Origin: LLD-282 sp964395835
Lineage (GTDB): Bacteria; Pseudomonadota; Gammaproteobacteria; Berkiellales; Berkiellaceae
DNA length: 31,413 bases
NCBI GenBank assembly: GCA_964395835.1
Contig: CAYNBJ010000010.1
Location: forward strand, 1-31,413
Direction of reading: 5' to 3'
The notes below the pieces were generated by a model. That model had not been told where the DNA came from. It saw only the letters and a list, made by a program, of their open reading frames with translations, and ran no database searches. The stretch's first letter is position 1, and each line of letters starts with the position of its first letter. Positions 8,592 through 16,270 of the stretch are shown one piece after another. Both the position numbers and the translations under genes were made by a program.

Positions 8592-8597
8592 TAAAAG

Positions 8598-8924
8598 TTA
8601 TCTTTCTAGAAAATCGATTTTGTTTGTAATGGCTTTCCACTCATCGGCTTGAGCTAAAGGCTCTTTTTTTGTAGAAATTTGTGGCCATATTTTCGCATAT
8701 TGTAAATTCATTTCCAGCACAGAATGTTTTTGTTCAACGTTGAGTTCATCTTCTGAGAGAATAGCAGAAATTGGACACGCAGGCTCACATAAACCGCAAT
8801 CAATACACTCCTCAGGATTGATAACAACCATATTGGGGCCTTCATAAAAGCAGTCTACAGGACAGACTTCCACACAATCAGTGTACTTACAGTTGATGCA
8901 CGCCTCTGTTACAACAAAAGACAT
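8598..8924 (-). CDS. fdxA: 7Fe (3Fe-4S/4Fe-4S) ferredoxin FdxA (108 aa)
   Basis: The protein starting MSFVVTEACINCKYTDC has the Azotobacter FdI pattern. The first half carries CxxCxxxxCxxxCPVDC and the second ECIDCGLCEPACP. The spacing gives one 3Fe-4S and one 4Fe-4S cluster, and the ~50-residue C-terminal extension is typical of the family. It is a low-potential cytoplasmic electron carrier. A longer frame opens at 8954, but the likely promoter (8953-8980) leaves no room for it, so ATG 8924 is chosen. No strong Shine-Dalgarno precedes it. It is transcribed toward the tRNA-Arg and divergently from the Dam-type methylase. A reductase-like protein (16270-16911) and a second ferredoxin (13542-13754) are in the same window. 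Confidence 0.93.
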   Translation of the reverse strand: MSFVVTEACINCKYTDCVEVCPVDCFYEGPNMVVINPEECIDCGLCEPACPISAILSEDELNVEQKHSVLEMNLQYAKIWPQISTKKEPLAQADEWKAITNKIDFLER

Positions 8925-8952
8925 ATTTGACCAATACGAAAAAAACAGAAAC

Positions 8953-8980
8953 AATATAAAAATATCATACCATAGTTCAA
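8953..8980 (-). promoter_or_regulatory. Likely sigma-70 promoter of fdxA
   Basis: On the minus strand TTGAAC (8975-8980) is followed after 16 bp by TATATT (8953-8958). Expected initiation near 8945 leaves a ~20-nt leader to ATG 8924. This supports the shorter FdxA start. Confidence 0.55.
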
Positions 8981-9001
8981 ACTATTCGCAAAAGGATCTC
9001 T

Positions 9002-9820
9002 ATGCTGTCCTTGCCACATACCCCCCCTCTGCTTAAATGGGCAGGAGGAAAACGCTGGTTCGCTTCTCGTTATGCCAATTTATTACGATCCGTTGGTTGG
9101 GATCGTTTCGTAGAGCCGTTTGCAGGTGGTTTGTCGTTGTCATTTTTCATGAAAGAAAAGAGTGTCTTAGCCTGCGATATCAATCCTTATCTCATCAATT
9201 TTTATCAAACTGTGCAAAATGGACTTCCTTCATTTGTGCCTGAGATCAGGAACAAAGAACGTTATCTGAATCTGAGAGCGCAATTTAATGTTTTAATCAA
9301 AGAAAATCGCGCTTTGTCAGAGGAAGGAGCTATTTTGTTTTGGACTCTCAACAAGATGGGATATAATGGCTTATGTCGTTTTAATAGGTCTGGCCTTTTT
9401 AACACGCCATTTGGCCTGTATAAGACGCCACTGATTGCGCCTTCATGGAGTGATTATCAGGCCATCATGAAAAACTGGGTATTTCAACATGGTTCATTTG
9501 AAGATTTGCAAATACAAAGTGGGGATTTTATTTTTTGTGATCCCCCTTATGATCAGAGTTGGCAGGGCTATTATCACCAAACATTTTCATGTAGCGATCA
9601 GGAAAAACTTGCACGTTGGCTGAAAAACTTCCCAGGCAAAGGTTTGATCATGAATCATGCAACCTCTAAAATGTCCGAATTATATCAAGATTACGGGTTC
9701 GCTTTACACTATGTGCAGGCGCCAAGACGTATTGGTCCGACTCGTGACTCTAGACGATCTGTACAAGAGCTTATAGCAACACATCATTTTTCTTGGAAAG
9801 ATCTAGCGAGATCGGTATAA
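9002..9820 (+). CDS. dam: Dam-type DNA adenine-N6 methyltransferase (D12 class, 272 aa)
   Basis: The N-terminal PLLKWAGGKRWF, the SAM-binding FVEPFAGGLSLSF (~residues 36-48), the DINPYLINFY segment and the catalytic CDPPYDQSW (~180) define the D12/Dam alpha-group methyltransferases, and length matches Dam (~270-280). The expected activity is methylation of adenine in GATC; specificity is inferred from family, not visible. AAAGGA lies 7 nt before the ATG. It is divergent from fdxA and monocistronic, and no restriction endonuclease adjoins it, so it looks like an orphan methylase. Alphaproteobacteria usually rely on CcrM (GANTC) instead, so its presence may reflect lineage-specific retention or transfer. 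Confidence 0.88.
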   Translation: MLSLPHTPPLLKWAGGKRWFASRYANLLRSVGWDRFVEPFAGGLSLSFFMKEKSVLACDINPYLINFYQTVQNGLPSFVPEIRNKERYLNLRAQFNVLIKENRALSEEGAILFWTLNKMGYNGLCRFNRSGLFNTPFGLYKTPLIAPSWSDYQAIMKNWVFQHGSFEDLQIQSGDFIFCDPPYDQSWQGYYHQTFSCSDQEKLARWLKNFPGKGLIMNHATSKMSELYQDYGFALHYVQAPRRIGPTRDSRRSVQELIATHHFSWKDLARSV

Positions 9821-9899
9821 TAATTTATATCTTTGCTGATTCTTTTTCAGTTCTTATTGTTAGCTAGTTTATAGCTATATTATTTGGAGTATCTATATT

Positions 9900-10133
9900 A
9901 TGTCTCAACGTCGCGAATACAAAGAAATTCAAGTGAGCTGCACATGCGGAAACAGTTTTGTGACTCGCTCTACTTATTCAAAAAGTCCTATCTTAAAAAT
10001 TGAAAGTTGTGGTCGTTGCCATCATTATTATACAGGGCATAAAAAATCGATCGGACAAGATAAATCTGTTAATACTTTTTTTAGCAAATATGCGAAAGTT
10101 GCTAAAAAAGAACAAGCAAGCGCTACTAAATAA
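9900..10133 (+). CDS. rpmE: 50S ribosomal protein L31 (type A, 77 aa)
   Basis: The fold signature is present: EYKEIQVSCTCGN with paired cysteines, TRSTYSKSPILKIESCGRCHHYYTGHKK with the second Cys pair and His, and VNTFFSKYAK near the end. The four cysteines (CxC and CxxC) mark the zinc-binding form of L31, so the protein may act in zinc storage as in other C+ L31 proteins. A Lys/Ala-rich tail extends the C-terminus. GGAG lies about 12 nt before the ATG. It is probably transcribed alone or with the malic enzyme gene that starts 30 bp later. Confidence 0.95.
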   Translation: MSQRREYKEIQVSCTCGNSFVTRSTYSKSPILKIESCGRCHHYYTGHKKSIGQDKSVNTFFSKYAKVAKKEQASATK

Positions 10134-10163
10134 CGTTTTGTGAAAAACTAAGGTCGAGGATGT

Positions 10164-11429
10164 ATGGATGATCAAGAACTCAATAAAAAAGCTCTAGACT
10201 ATCATTGTTATCCTCAGCCCGGCAAAATAGCGACCGCTTTGACCAAGCCATCTGAAAATCAATATGATTTAGCTTTGGCCTATTCACCAGGAGTGGCGGA
10301 GCCATGTCGCCTTATTCATCGTAATCCAAACATGGTCTATGAGTATACTCAAAAAGCTAATCTTGTCGCTGTGATTTCAAATGGTACAGCAGTTTTAGGT
10401 TTGGGAGATATTGGGCCGCTTGCTTCCAAGCCAGTCATGGAAGGAAAAGTTTTTTTGTTTAAAAGATTTGGCAATGTTGATGGGTTTGATATTGAAATTG
10501 CCGAAAGAGATCCTGAGAAATTTGTAGAGATTGTTGTTGCCATAGCCCCGACTTTTGGGGGCATTAATCTTGAAGATATCGCAGCTCCCGCATGCTTTTA
10601 TATTGAAAAAGAGCTTCAAAAGCGATTGAGTATTCCAGTTTTTCATGATGATCAGCATGGCACTGCCATTGTTTTAACAGCAGCACTGAAAAATGCTCTT
10701 TTTCTGCAAAATAAATGTTTTTCGTCTATTAAGGTTGTGGCAGTCGGTGCTGGTGCGGCTGGCTTAGCCTCTTTAGAAATGTTGATTCGTTACGGTGTGC
10801 TAAAAGAAAACATTTATCTTTTTGATTCGAAAGGATTAATTCATACGCAAAGAAGCGATCTGAGTTTGGAAAAACAAGAGTTTGCACAATCACAAAATCT
10901 GACTTTAGCTGAAGCTCTGATTGAGGCTGATGTGTTTATCGGTCTCTCTAAGGGAGGGCTCTTAAACAGTGATATGATACAACATATGGCATATAATGCT
11001 ATTGTTTTTGCGATGGCTAATCCCATTCCTGAAATATTCCCTGAGGAAGTCCAAAAAATTAGAGAAGATATTATTGTTGCAACAGGACGGAGTGATTACC
11101 CCAATCAGGTGAACAATTTATTATGTTTCCCCTATATTTTTAGAGGCGCATTAGACGTTCGCGCAAAACAAATTAGCGTTGAAATGAAAGATGCAGCTGT
11201 CCGTGCAATCGCACAATTAGCCAGGGAGCCTGTTGATCCCTCTCTCTTAAAAGCATATAACCTAGAAGCCTTATCATTTGGTAAAAACTATATTTTACCA
11301 AAACCTCTTGATCCTCGATTGCAGCGTGTTGTCAGTTCTGCAGTTTCTGCTGCCGCTATTGCCAGTGGAGACGCAAAATATTTTGGTGCTCAGACACAGT
11401 TCGCTCTTGAGTGTGAGGCTCTTTCATAA
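10164..11429 (+). CDS. maeB: Malic enzyme, MaeB-type catalytic domain only (421 aa)
   Basis: It oxidatively decarboxylates malate to pyruvate with NAD(P). Diagnostic segments are LAYSPGVAEPC (~39-49), NGTAVLGLGDIGPLASKPVMEGK, DGFDIEI, PVFHDDQHGTAIV (the metal-binding/catalytic block) and the Rossmann motif VGAGAAGLASLEML. These match the MaeB branch. Proteobacterial MaeB proteins usually carry a ~330-residue phosphotransacetylase-like regulatory domain after the catalytic part (~750 aa in all). Here the frame stops right after the catalytic domain, and no acetyltransferase-like sequence follows. GAGG lies just before the ATG. mdh follows 113 bp later, so malate use is clustered. Coenzyme preference cannot be read. 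Confidence 0.9.
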   Translation: MDDQELNKKALDYHCYPQPGKIATALTKPSENQYDLALAYSPGVAEPCRLIHRNPNMVYEYTQKANLVAVISNGTAVLGLGDIGPLASKPVMEGKVFLFKRFGNVDGFDIEIAERDPEKFVEIVVAIAPTFGGINLEDIAAPACFYIEKELQKRLSIPVFHDDQHGTAIVLTAALKNALFLQNKCFSSIKVVAVGAGAAGLASLEMLIRYGVLKENIYLFDSKGLIHTQRSDLSLEKQEFAQSQNLTLAEALIEADVFIGLSKGGLLNSDMIQHMAYNAIVFAMANPIPEIFPEEVQKIREDIIVATGRSDYPNQVNNLLCFPYIFRGALDVRAKQISVEMKDAAVRAIAQLAREPVDPSLLKAYNLEALSFGKNYILPKPLDPRLQRVVSSAVSAAAIASGDAKYFGAQTQFALECEALS

Positions 11430-11433
11430 GGTG

Positions 11434-11456
11434 CATTTCAGTTCTGCGCTGAAATG
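11434..11456 (+). other. Intercistronic hairpin between malic enzyme gene and mdh
   Basis: A perfect 8-bp stem (CATTTCAG at 11434-11441 with CTGAAATG at 11449-11456) and 7-nt loop lie 5 nt after the malic-enzyme stop. No T tract follows, so it is more likely an mRNA-stabilising or processing structure than a strong intrinsic terminator. Confidence 0.45.
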
Positions 11457-11542
11457 GCGAAAAATCTCAACAAGCGCGCTCTTGAGAAAAGCATTTTTTC
11501 AACTATGTTTGATTGTATCTAAGATTTGTAGAAAGATTTTCT

Positions 11543-12502
11543 GTGAATAAAAAAATTACTCTTATAGGCTCTGGAAATATCGGTGGGACCATCGCTCTTT
11601 TGGCCCTGTTAAAAAATTACCAACATATTGTGCTTTTTGACAATAAAGAGGGAGTGGCGCAGGGAAAAGCCTTGGATTTGGGACAGGCTGCGATTCTTGC
11701 GGGGTCAAGTTCTTTGATAGAGGGTGCTGCTAGCTACGAGGCTATCGTGAATTCTGATGTGATTGTTGTTACTGCTGGGTCTCCAAGACTGCCAGGAATG
11801 TCTCGTGATGATTTATTGCTCACCAATGCGCAGGTGATGCACGAAGTTGGACAGGCTATTGCGAAATATTCTCCACAATCGATTGTCATTTGCGTTACAA
11901 ATCCCCTAGATGCGATGGTCTATCAATTGTATAAAAGCTCAGGGTTACCAGCGCACAAGGTGATGGGCATGGCTGGAATTTTAGACTCAACTCGATTTCG
12001 CTATTTTTCAAGACAGCTGACCCAAACACAAGCCCATAATATACAAGCCATGGTTCTTGGCGGACATGGGGATACAATGGTTCCTTTAACAGACCGTTCA
12101 TATTATTGTGGACTATCTTTTGATGAAGCTGTAGCAAAACAACAATTATCACAAACTCAGCTAGATCACTGTATTGAAAAAACCCGTAATGGTGGCGCTG
12201 AAATTGTGCAATTGCTTAAGACCGGCTCTGCTTACTATGCGCCAGCTTTGAGCGCTTTTGAAATGGTGGAAGCGATTTGTCACGACAAGAAACAACTTTT
12301 AGCTGTTGCAGCTTATGTCTCAGGACATGAGTACCCTGTGTCTTTTCCTCTGTTTTTAGGTGTACCTGCTTTTATTGGGGCTCATGGTGTGGAATCAATT
12401 ATGCGTTATGATCTCAAATCTTGTGATTATGAAGCATTAAAAAAATCTGCAGAGTCTGTCGAAAAATTAATTGATGATTTAAAGCGCTTAGGCTTAGGAT
12501 AA
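11543..12502 (+). CDS. mdh: Malate dehydrogenase (LDH-like type, 319 aa)
   Basis: It interconverts malate and oxaloacetate with NAD in the TCA cycle. The dinucleotide motif GSGNIGG follows the start closely. PRLPGMSRDDLL contains the mobile-loop Arg typical of MDH. VTNPLDAMVY, GMAGILDSTRFR and the catalytic-His motif GGHGDTMVPL are intact. The start is placed at GTG 11543, preceded by AGAAAG 7-8 nt upstream, because family members begin a few residues before the glycine motif; an in-frame TTG at 11513 would add ten odd residues. hemE begins 6 bp after the stop, indicating co-transcription. Confidence 0.94.
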   Translation: MNKKITLIGSGNIGGTIALLALLKNYQHIVLFDNKEGVAQGKALDLGQAAILAGSSSLIEGAASYEAIVNSDVIVVTAGSPRLPGMSRDDLLLTNAQVMHEVGQAIAKYSPQSIVICVTNPLDAMVYQLYKSSGLPAHKVMGMAGILDSTRFRYFSRQLTQTQAHNIQAMVLGGHGDTMVPLTDRSYYCGLSFDEAVAKQQLSQTQLDHCIEKTRNGGAEIVQLLKTGSAYYAPALSAFEMVEAICHDKKQLLAVAAYVSGHEYPVSFPLFLGVPAFIGAHGVESIMRYDLKSCDYEALKKSAESVEKLIDDLKRLGLG

Positions 12503-12508
12503 TCGTTT

Positions 12509-13564
12509 GTGGAAAAAAACATCATTCAAAAAATATATCCCTATGTGGAGTCGCGATGGCCCTGTTGGTATATGCGGCAGGCAGGGCGCGTTATGCCACG
12601 ATATCGGCAAATACGCTCTGAGCATGGAGATTTTTGGGATCTGTTCTCTGACTCGGAACGTATTTTTGAAATTTCGACCGAGCCCTTAGATCGCCTGGAT
12701 GTCGATACGTGTGTCATATTTTCAGATATTCTATTGCCATTAGAAGGTTTGTTTGAGATCTCTTTGCGCTATAAAAGTCTTTCTCATGGTCCGGAGCTTT
12801 CAGGTTTGCAACATCAGGTGCACCCTTGTTTCCGTAGGCATTTTCAAGGATTTTCAGAAAAATTTCAGGCTGTTTTAGAAGCTATACACTTAGTCCGTCT
12901 TAGGTATCCTCATAAAGAGCTTGTTGGCTTTTGCGGTGCGCCATGGACTCTTTTTTGTTATTTAATCACCGAAACGATTCCTATCTCATGGGATCGAACG
13001 CTAGCAATTTTTGAGAATATGCCACAGGCACTGAGGCAGCAGTGGCACTCTTTTTTAATACAATTTTGTGTGCAAGTTTTGATCGCACAAGCACAGGCGG
13101 GTGCGACTCAGCTCATGATTTTTGATTCGTGGAGTGCCTATTTACCAAAACGAGAGCGAAAATACTGGATCCAATCTGCTATCAATCAAATTTCAGGAGA
13201 ACTCAAAAAAGCGCATGTGCACAAACCGGTCATTTATTATAGTCGTGATTTAGGAGATTTTTGTGCAGCTAACGAGCTTTCTGTAGAGATTTTGGCGTGT
13301 GATCGTTTTGCGCCGATTGTGCAATTAGAAAGAAAATATCTCATACAAGGGAATCTAGATTTGGACTGGCTGTATCTCTCGCAGGAGAAACTGGATCAGC
13401 AAATTCGAAAGTGGGTTTTTTCGCAGCGCTATCCAAGAATTATTAATCTTTCAGAAGGCTTGAAACCCGATATTCCTTTTGAAAATTTGCTTTTTTTGAC
13501 ACAAAGGTTAAAAGTCTATACAACAGAATTTATGGAACACTATGTCAGCTATCTTAGTGATTGA
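12509..13564 (+). CDS. hemE: Uroporphyrinogen decarboxylase HemE (351 aa)
   Basis: It decarboxylates uroporphyrinogen III to coproporphyrinogen III in heme synthesis. The substrate-binding signature near the N-terminus is PCWYMRQAGRVMPRYRQIR (family WxMRQAGRxLPEY), with Met for Leu and Arg for Glu. VDTCVIFSDILLPLEGL, GFCGAPWTLFCYLI, IFDSWSAYLP and the C-terminal region around QGNLDL are recognisable. Length fits the family. The start is GTG with AGGA about 9 nt upstream, 6 bp after mdh. Its end overlaps the following ferredoxin gene by 23 bp. hemE lies close to rho, as in several alphaproteobacteria. Confidence 0.93.
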   Translation: MEKNIIQKIYPYVESRWPCWYMRQAGRVMPRYRQIRSEHGDFWDLFSDSERIFEISTEPLDRLDVDTCVIFSDILLPLEGLFEISLRYKSLSHGPELSGLQHQVHPCFRRHFQGFSEKFQAVLEAIHLVRLRYPHKELVGFCGAPWTLFCYLITETIPISWDRTLAIFENMPQALRQQWHSFLIQFCVQVLIAQAQAGATQLMIFDSWSAYLPKRERKYWIQSAINQISGELKKAHVHKPVIYYSRDLGDFCAANELSVEILACDRFAPIVQLERKYLIQGNLDLDWLYLSQEKLDQQIRKWVFSQRYPRIINLSEGLKPDIPFENLLFLTQRLKVYTTEFMEHYVSYLSD

Positions 13565-13754
13565 TGCAGAATGTATTAATTGTGATATCTGTGAGCCGGG
13601 GTGCCCGAATCAAGCCATTTTTTTTGATGAACAATTGCAATTTTATCAAATTAGGACAGATCTTTGCACATTATGTGCAGAAATCTATCCACATCCACAT
13701 TGCCAAACTATCTGTCCCGTTGATTGTATTGGCTTAGTTGATAAAAACACTTGA
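13542..13754 (+). CDS. Small 2[4Fe-4S] ferredoxin, YfhL-like (70 aa)
   Basis: Two four-cysteine clusters are seen: CINCDICEPGCP at the N-terminus, and CTLC followed by an insert (AEIYPHPH) and CQTICPVDC. The longer spacing in the second motif is the YfhL/Fdx-type pattern in proteobacteria. It should carry low-potential electrons, but its partner is unknown. The gene starts inside the 3' end of hemE in another frame (23-bp overlap), implying translational coupling and possibly a shared role with heme or Fe-S metabolism. It ends 30 bp before rpoH. Confidence 0.85.
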   Translation: MSAILVIDAECINCDICEPGCPNQAIFFDEQLQFYQIRTDLCTLCAEIYPHPHCQTICPVDCIGLVDKNT

Positions 13755-13784
13755 TATCAAAAGAATTTTCTAGATAAAATAGAG

Positions 13785-14834
13785 ATGTATGAACAAGACT
13801 TTTATGAGGATTCAGTGAATCAATCTTTAAAGACTCCCCTTTCTACACATCAAGATAGTCAGCTTGAGAATACCGATACTCTCTATACAGACGATGATCT
13901 CGTAGATTTGCAAGAAGAGATCCAGGAGATGAATCCAGTCTGTTTAGAACCAGAAAATTTTGGTGGCGCAAATCATCGATATCTCGATCAGCCTTATCTC
14001 TCTTTAGAAGAAGAGCAGCGTTTAGCCATGATGTATTATACCTATCAAGAAAAAAAACAAGCATCTCAAGGAGATGCGCTGTTTTCAGCAGAAGAAGAGA
14101 AGATGGCTTTGTTTGCAGCGCATAAACTTGTTATGTCTCATATGCGTTATGTTGTCAAAGTCGCGAAAAAATATCTTTCTTATGGTTTGCCGTTGCCTGA
14201 TTTAATACAAGAAGGTGCGGTTGGCTTAATGAAGGCTGTCCAGCATTTCAATCCTTTCAAAGGAGTGAGATTGGTTTCATTTTCTGTGCAATGGATCAAG
14301 TCTGAGATTCATAATTATATTATTCGTAACTGGAAATTAGTAAAAATTGCTACGACGAAAGCGCATCGTAAACTGTTTTTTAATCTGAGAAAACTTCAAG
14401 CTCAACAAGAGTATCAGAACATGACAAAAACAGAGCAGTTTGAGAAAATTGCTACGACTTTAGATGTAGAGATTGCAGATGTAGAGCATATGTCAGGGCG
14501 TTTTCAAGAACAAGAGCTCAGTTTGCAAGCCCCTGTTTTTTTAGAGAATCCGGACGCACCCTTATTGGAAGAGACACTCGGTTCAGCTATAGATACGATG
14601 GAACATCAGATTCATACTTTAGAAATAGAAAACGTGTATCATCAAAAAATCGCTCAATCTTTACACACGTTGTCTCCAAGAGAAGCCTATATTATTGAGC
14701 AGCGCTATTTGAAAGAGGAAGCGCAAACTTTAAAAGAGCTGGCCGATCTGTATGGAATTTCCGTAGAGCGTGTTCGTCAAATTGAGAAAAAAGCACTCAG
14801 CTCTTTAAAAAATCATCTTGCTGAGTTAGAATGA
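13785..14834 (+). CDS. rpoH: Heat-shock sigma factor RpoH (sigma-32; 349 aa)
   Basis: Region 1.2/2 is present (SLEEEQRLAMMYY, HKLVMSHMRYVVKVAKKY, LPDLIQEGAVGLMKAV), followed by region 2.4 and the RpoH box with NWKLVKIATTKAHRKLFF, which separates RpoH from RpoD. Region 4.2 (LSPREAYIIEQRYL...VRQIEKKAL) is the -35-binding helix-turn-helix. It should direct RNA polymerase to chaperone and protease genes such as hslVU, also in this window. The N-terminus carries about 48 extra acidic, low-complexity residues compared with typical 285-300-aa RpoH. An ATG at 13929 preceded by GAAGAGA would give 301 aa. A TTGATA-N18-TAAAAT promoter-like pair (13751-13780) would start RNA near the first ATG, favouring that shorter form. 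Confidence 0.93.
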   Translation: MYEQDFYEDSVNQSLKTPLSTHQDSQLENTDTLYTDDDLVDLQEEIQEMNPVCLEPENFGGANHRYLDQPYLSLEEEQRLAMMYYTYQEKKQASQGDALFSAEEEKMALFAAHKLVMSHMRYVVKVAKKYLSYGLPLPDLIQEGAVGLMKAVQHFNPFKGVRLVSFSVQWIKSEIHNYIIRNWKLVKIATTKAHRKLFFNLRKLQAQQEYQNMTKTEQFEKIATTLDVEIADVEHMSGRFQEQELSLQAPVFLENPDAPLLEETLGSAIDTMEHQIHTLEIENVYHQKIAQSLHTLSPREAYIIEQRYLKEEAQTLKELADLYGISVERVRQIEKKALSSLKNHLAELE

Positions 14835-15001
14835 AAATGCTAAATCTTTTAGCGTTCTATAAAATTTTTTGTGTATATAATAAAGCGCATACAGAAACTC
14901 TTTGATTTTCTTTTGTTTTTCTATCTTTAAAAATATGAAATTGCGCTTATTCTCGCATAATCAACCGCATATAGCCTGAAGGCTACTTTGGAGAATTCTC
15001 T
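14835..15001 (+). promoter_or_regulatory. rpoH-rho intergenic region: candidate rho promoter and leader
   Basis: Just after rpoH, GCTAAA/TTTAGC (14839-14853) forms a small hairpin followed by an interrupted AT tract, a weak terminator at best. A consensus -10 TATAAT lies at 14876-14881 without a good -35. The downstream leader of about 110 nt has a pyrimidine-rich run near 14895-14930. A 5-bp hairpin (14972-14985, TAGCC/GGCTA) lies immediately before the rho Shine-Dalgarno GGAG (14990-14993). Autoregulation of rho through its leader is known in E. coli; here it is inference. Confidence 0.4.
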
Positions 15002-16270
15002 ATGATCAATTTGGTTGACTTAAAAAGTCAGGACCTATCTACCCTTATTCATATGGCACAGGAGCGCAGCATTGAAATCCCACCTCGTCGCAGGAAAGAA
15101 GATGTTATTACTCTGATTTTACAACATGCAGCGAAAGAGAAAGAGGATATTGTTGCTGAGGGATACTTAGAGCTTACCCCCGAAAATAGTTATGGATTTT
15201 TGCGCTCTCCAGAAAACTCCTATGCTTCTGGTGCTCATGATCTTTATGTTTCTGCTACTTTGATTCGGCGTTTAGGGCTGACTCACGGTGATAAAATTAA
15301 AGGCCTGATTCGCGCACCGAAAGATTCAGAGCGTTATTTCGCATTGCTTAAAGCGATTAGTATTAATGACGAGACCCCTGAAAAAAGTTTTCAACGTACC
15401 TGGTTTGATGATTTAACCCCGATTCATGTGAACCGGCAGTATAAGCTCTCTATAGGCAATGGTTCTACAGAGGATTTAACAGCCAGAGTGATTGATTTGA
15501 TTTCACCTATTGGCCCTGGGCAAAGGGGCTTGATTGTTTCTCCTCCTAAAGCCGGAAAGACAATGATGTTACAAAATATTGCTCGTTCTATTGCTCATAA
15601 TTATCCAGACTGTGTTTTGATGGTTCTTTTAATAGATGAGCGTCCAGAAGAGGTCACAGAAATGGCGCGCTCTGTGCGTGGCGAGGTGATTGCCTCAACT
15701 TTTGATGAGCCACCTACACGCCATGTTCAAGTGGCTGAAATGACAATCGAAAGGGCAAGGCGTCTTGTTGAACAAAAGAAAGATGTTGTGATTTTACTCG
15801 ATTCCATGACGCGTTTAGCGAGAGCGTACAATACTGTGGTACCGCATTCTGGTAAGGTTTTGACAGGTGGTATTGATGCGAATGCTCTACAGAAGCCAAA
15901 ACGTTTTTTTGGTGCTGCGCGGAATTTAGAAGAAGGCGGTTCTTTGACAATTATTGCTACAACTCTCGTAGATACCGGTTCTAAAATGGATGATGTCATC
16001 TATGAAGAATTTAAGGGCACAGGAAACATGGAGCTCCATCTGGATAGACGGATGGCGGAAAAACGCTCTTATCCTGCTGTGAAAATTAATGCTTCGGGTA
16101 CACGACGTGAAGAGCTCATTATGCATCCAGAAGAGCTGCATAAGAGCTGGATTTTAAGGAAAATTCTGTATCCGATGGATGATTTAGCTGCAAATGATTT
16201 TCTCGTCGATCGTTTAAAAATGACCAAAACAAATGAAGAGTTTTTTGATGCGATGAAGAGAAAAGAATAA
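15002..16270 (+). CDS. rho: Transcription termination factor Rho (422 aa)
   Basis: It is the hexameric RNA-dependent ATPase that ends transcription. In order: an N-terminal helical Rho-N part with LKSQDLSTLIHMA, the primary RNA-binding cold-shock fold (GYLELTPENSYGFLRSP, DLYVSATLIRRLGL), Walker A VSPPKAGKT (179-187), LIDERPEEVTEMARSV, Walker B VVILLDSMTRLARAYN, the Q-loop region SGKVLTGG and the R-loop/C-terminal GTGNMELHLDRRMAEKR. Length equals the ~420-aa family norm without insertions. GGAG sits 8 nt before the ATG. The stop overlaps the next start as TAATG, coupling it to the reductase-like gene. Confidence 0.98.
   Translation: MINLVDLKSQDLSTLIHMAQERSIEIPPRRRKEDVITLILQHAAKEKEDIVAEGYLELTPENSYGFLRSPENSYASGAHDLYVSATLIRRLGLTHGDKIKGLIRAPKDSERYFALLKAISINDETPEKSFQRTWFDDLTPIHVNRQYKLSIGNGSTEDLTARVIDLISPIGPGQRGLIVSPPKAGKTMMLQNIARSIAHNYPDCVLMVLLIDERPEEVTEMARSVRGEVIASTFDEPPTRHVQVAEMTIERARRLVEQKKDVVILLDSMTRLARAYNTVVPHSGKVLTGGIDANALQKPKRFFGAARNLEEGGSLTIIATTLVDTGSKMDDVIYEEFKGTGNMELHLDRRMAEKRSYPAVKINASGTRREELIMHPEELHKSWILRKILYPMDDLAANDFLVDRLKMTKTNEEFFDAMKRKE

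Noticed and set aside
8925..8954. N-terminal extension of FdxA (MFLFFSYWSN)
   Set aside because: It would begin inside the -10 of the likely fdxA promoter, and FdxA proteins start at MSFVV or similar.
15727..15999. 90-aa minus-strand frame inside rho
   Set aside because: Shadow frame opposite the Rho ATPase core.
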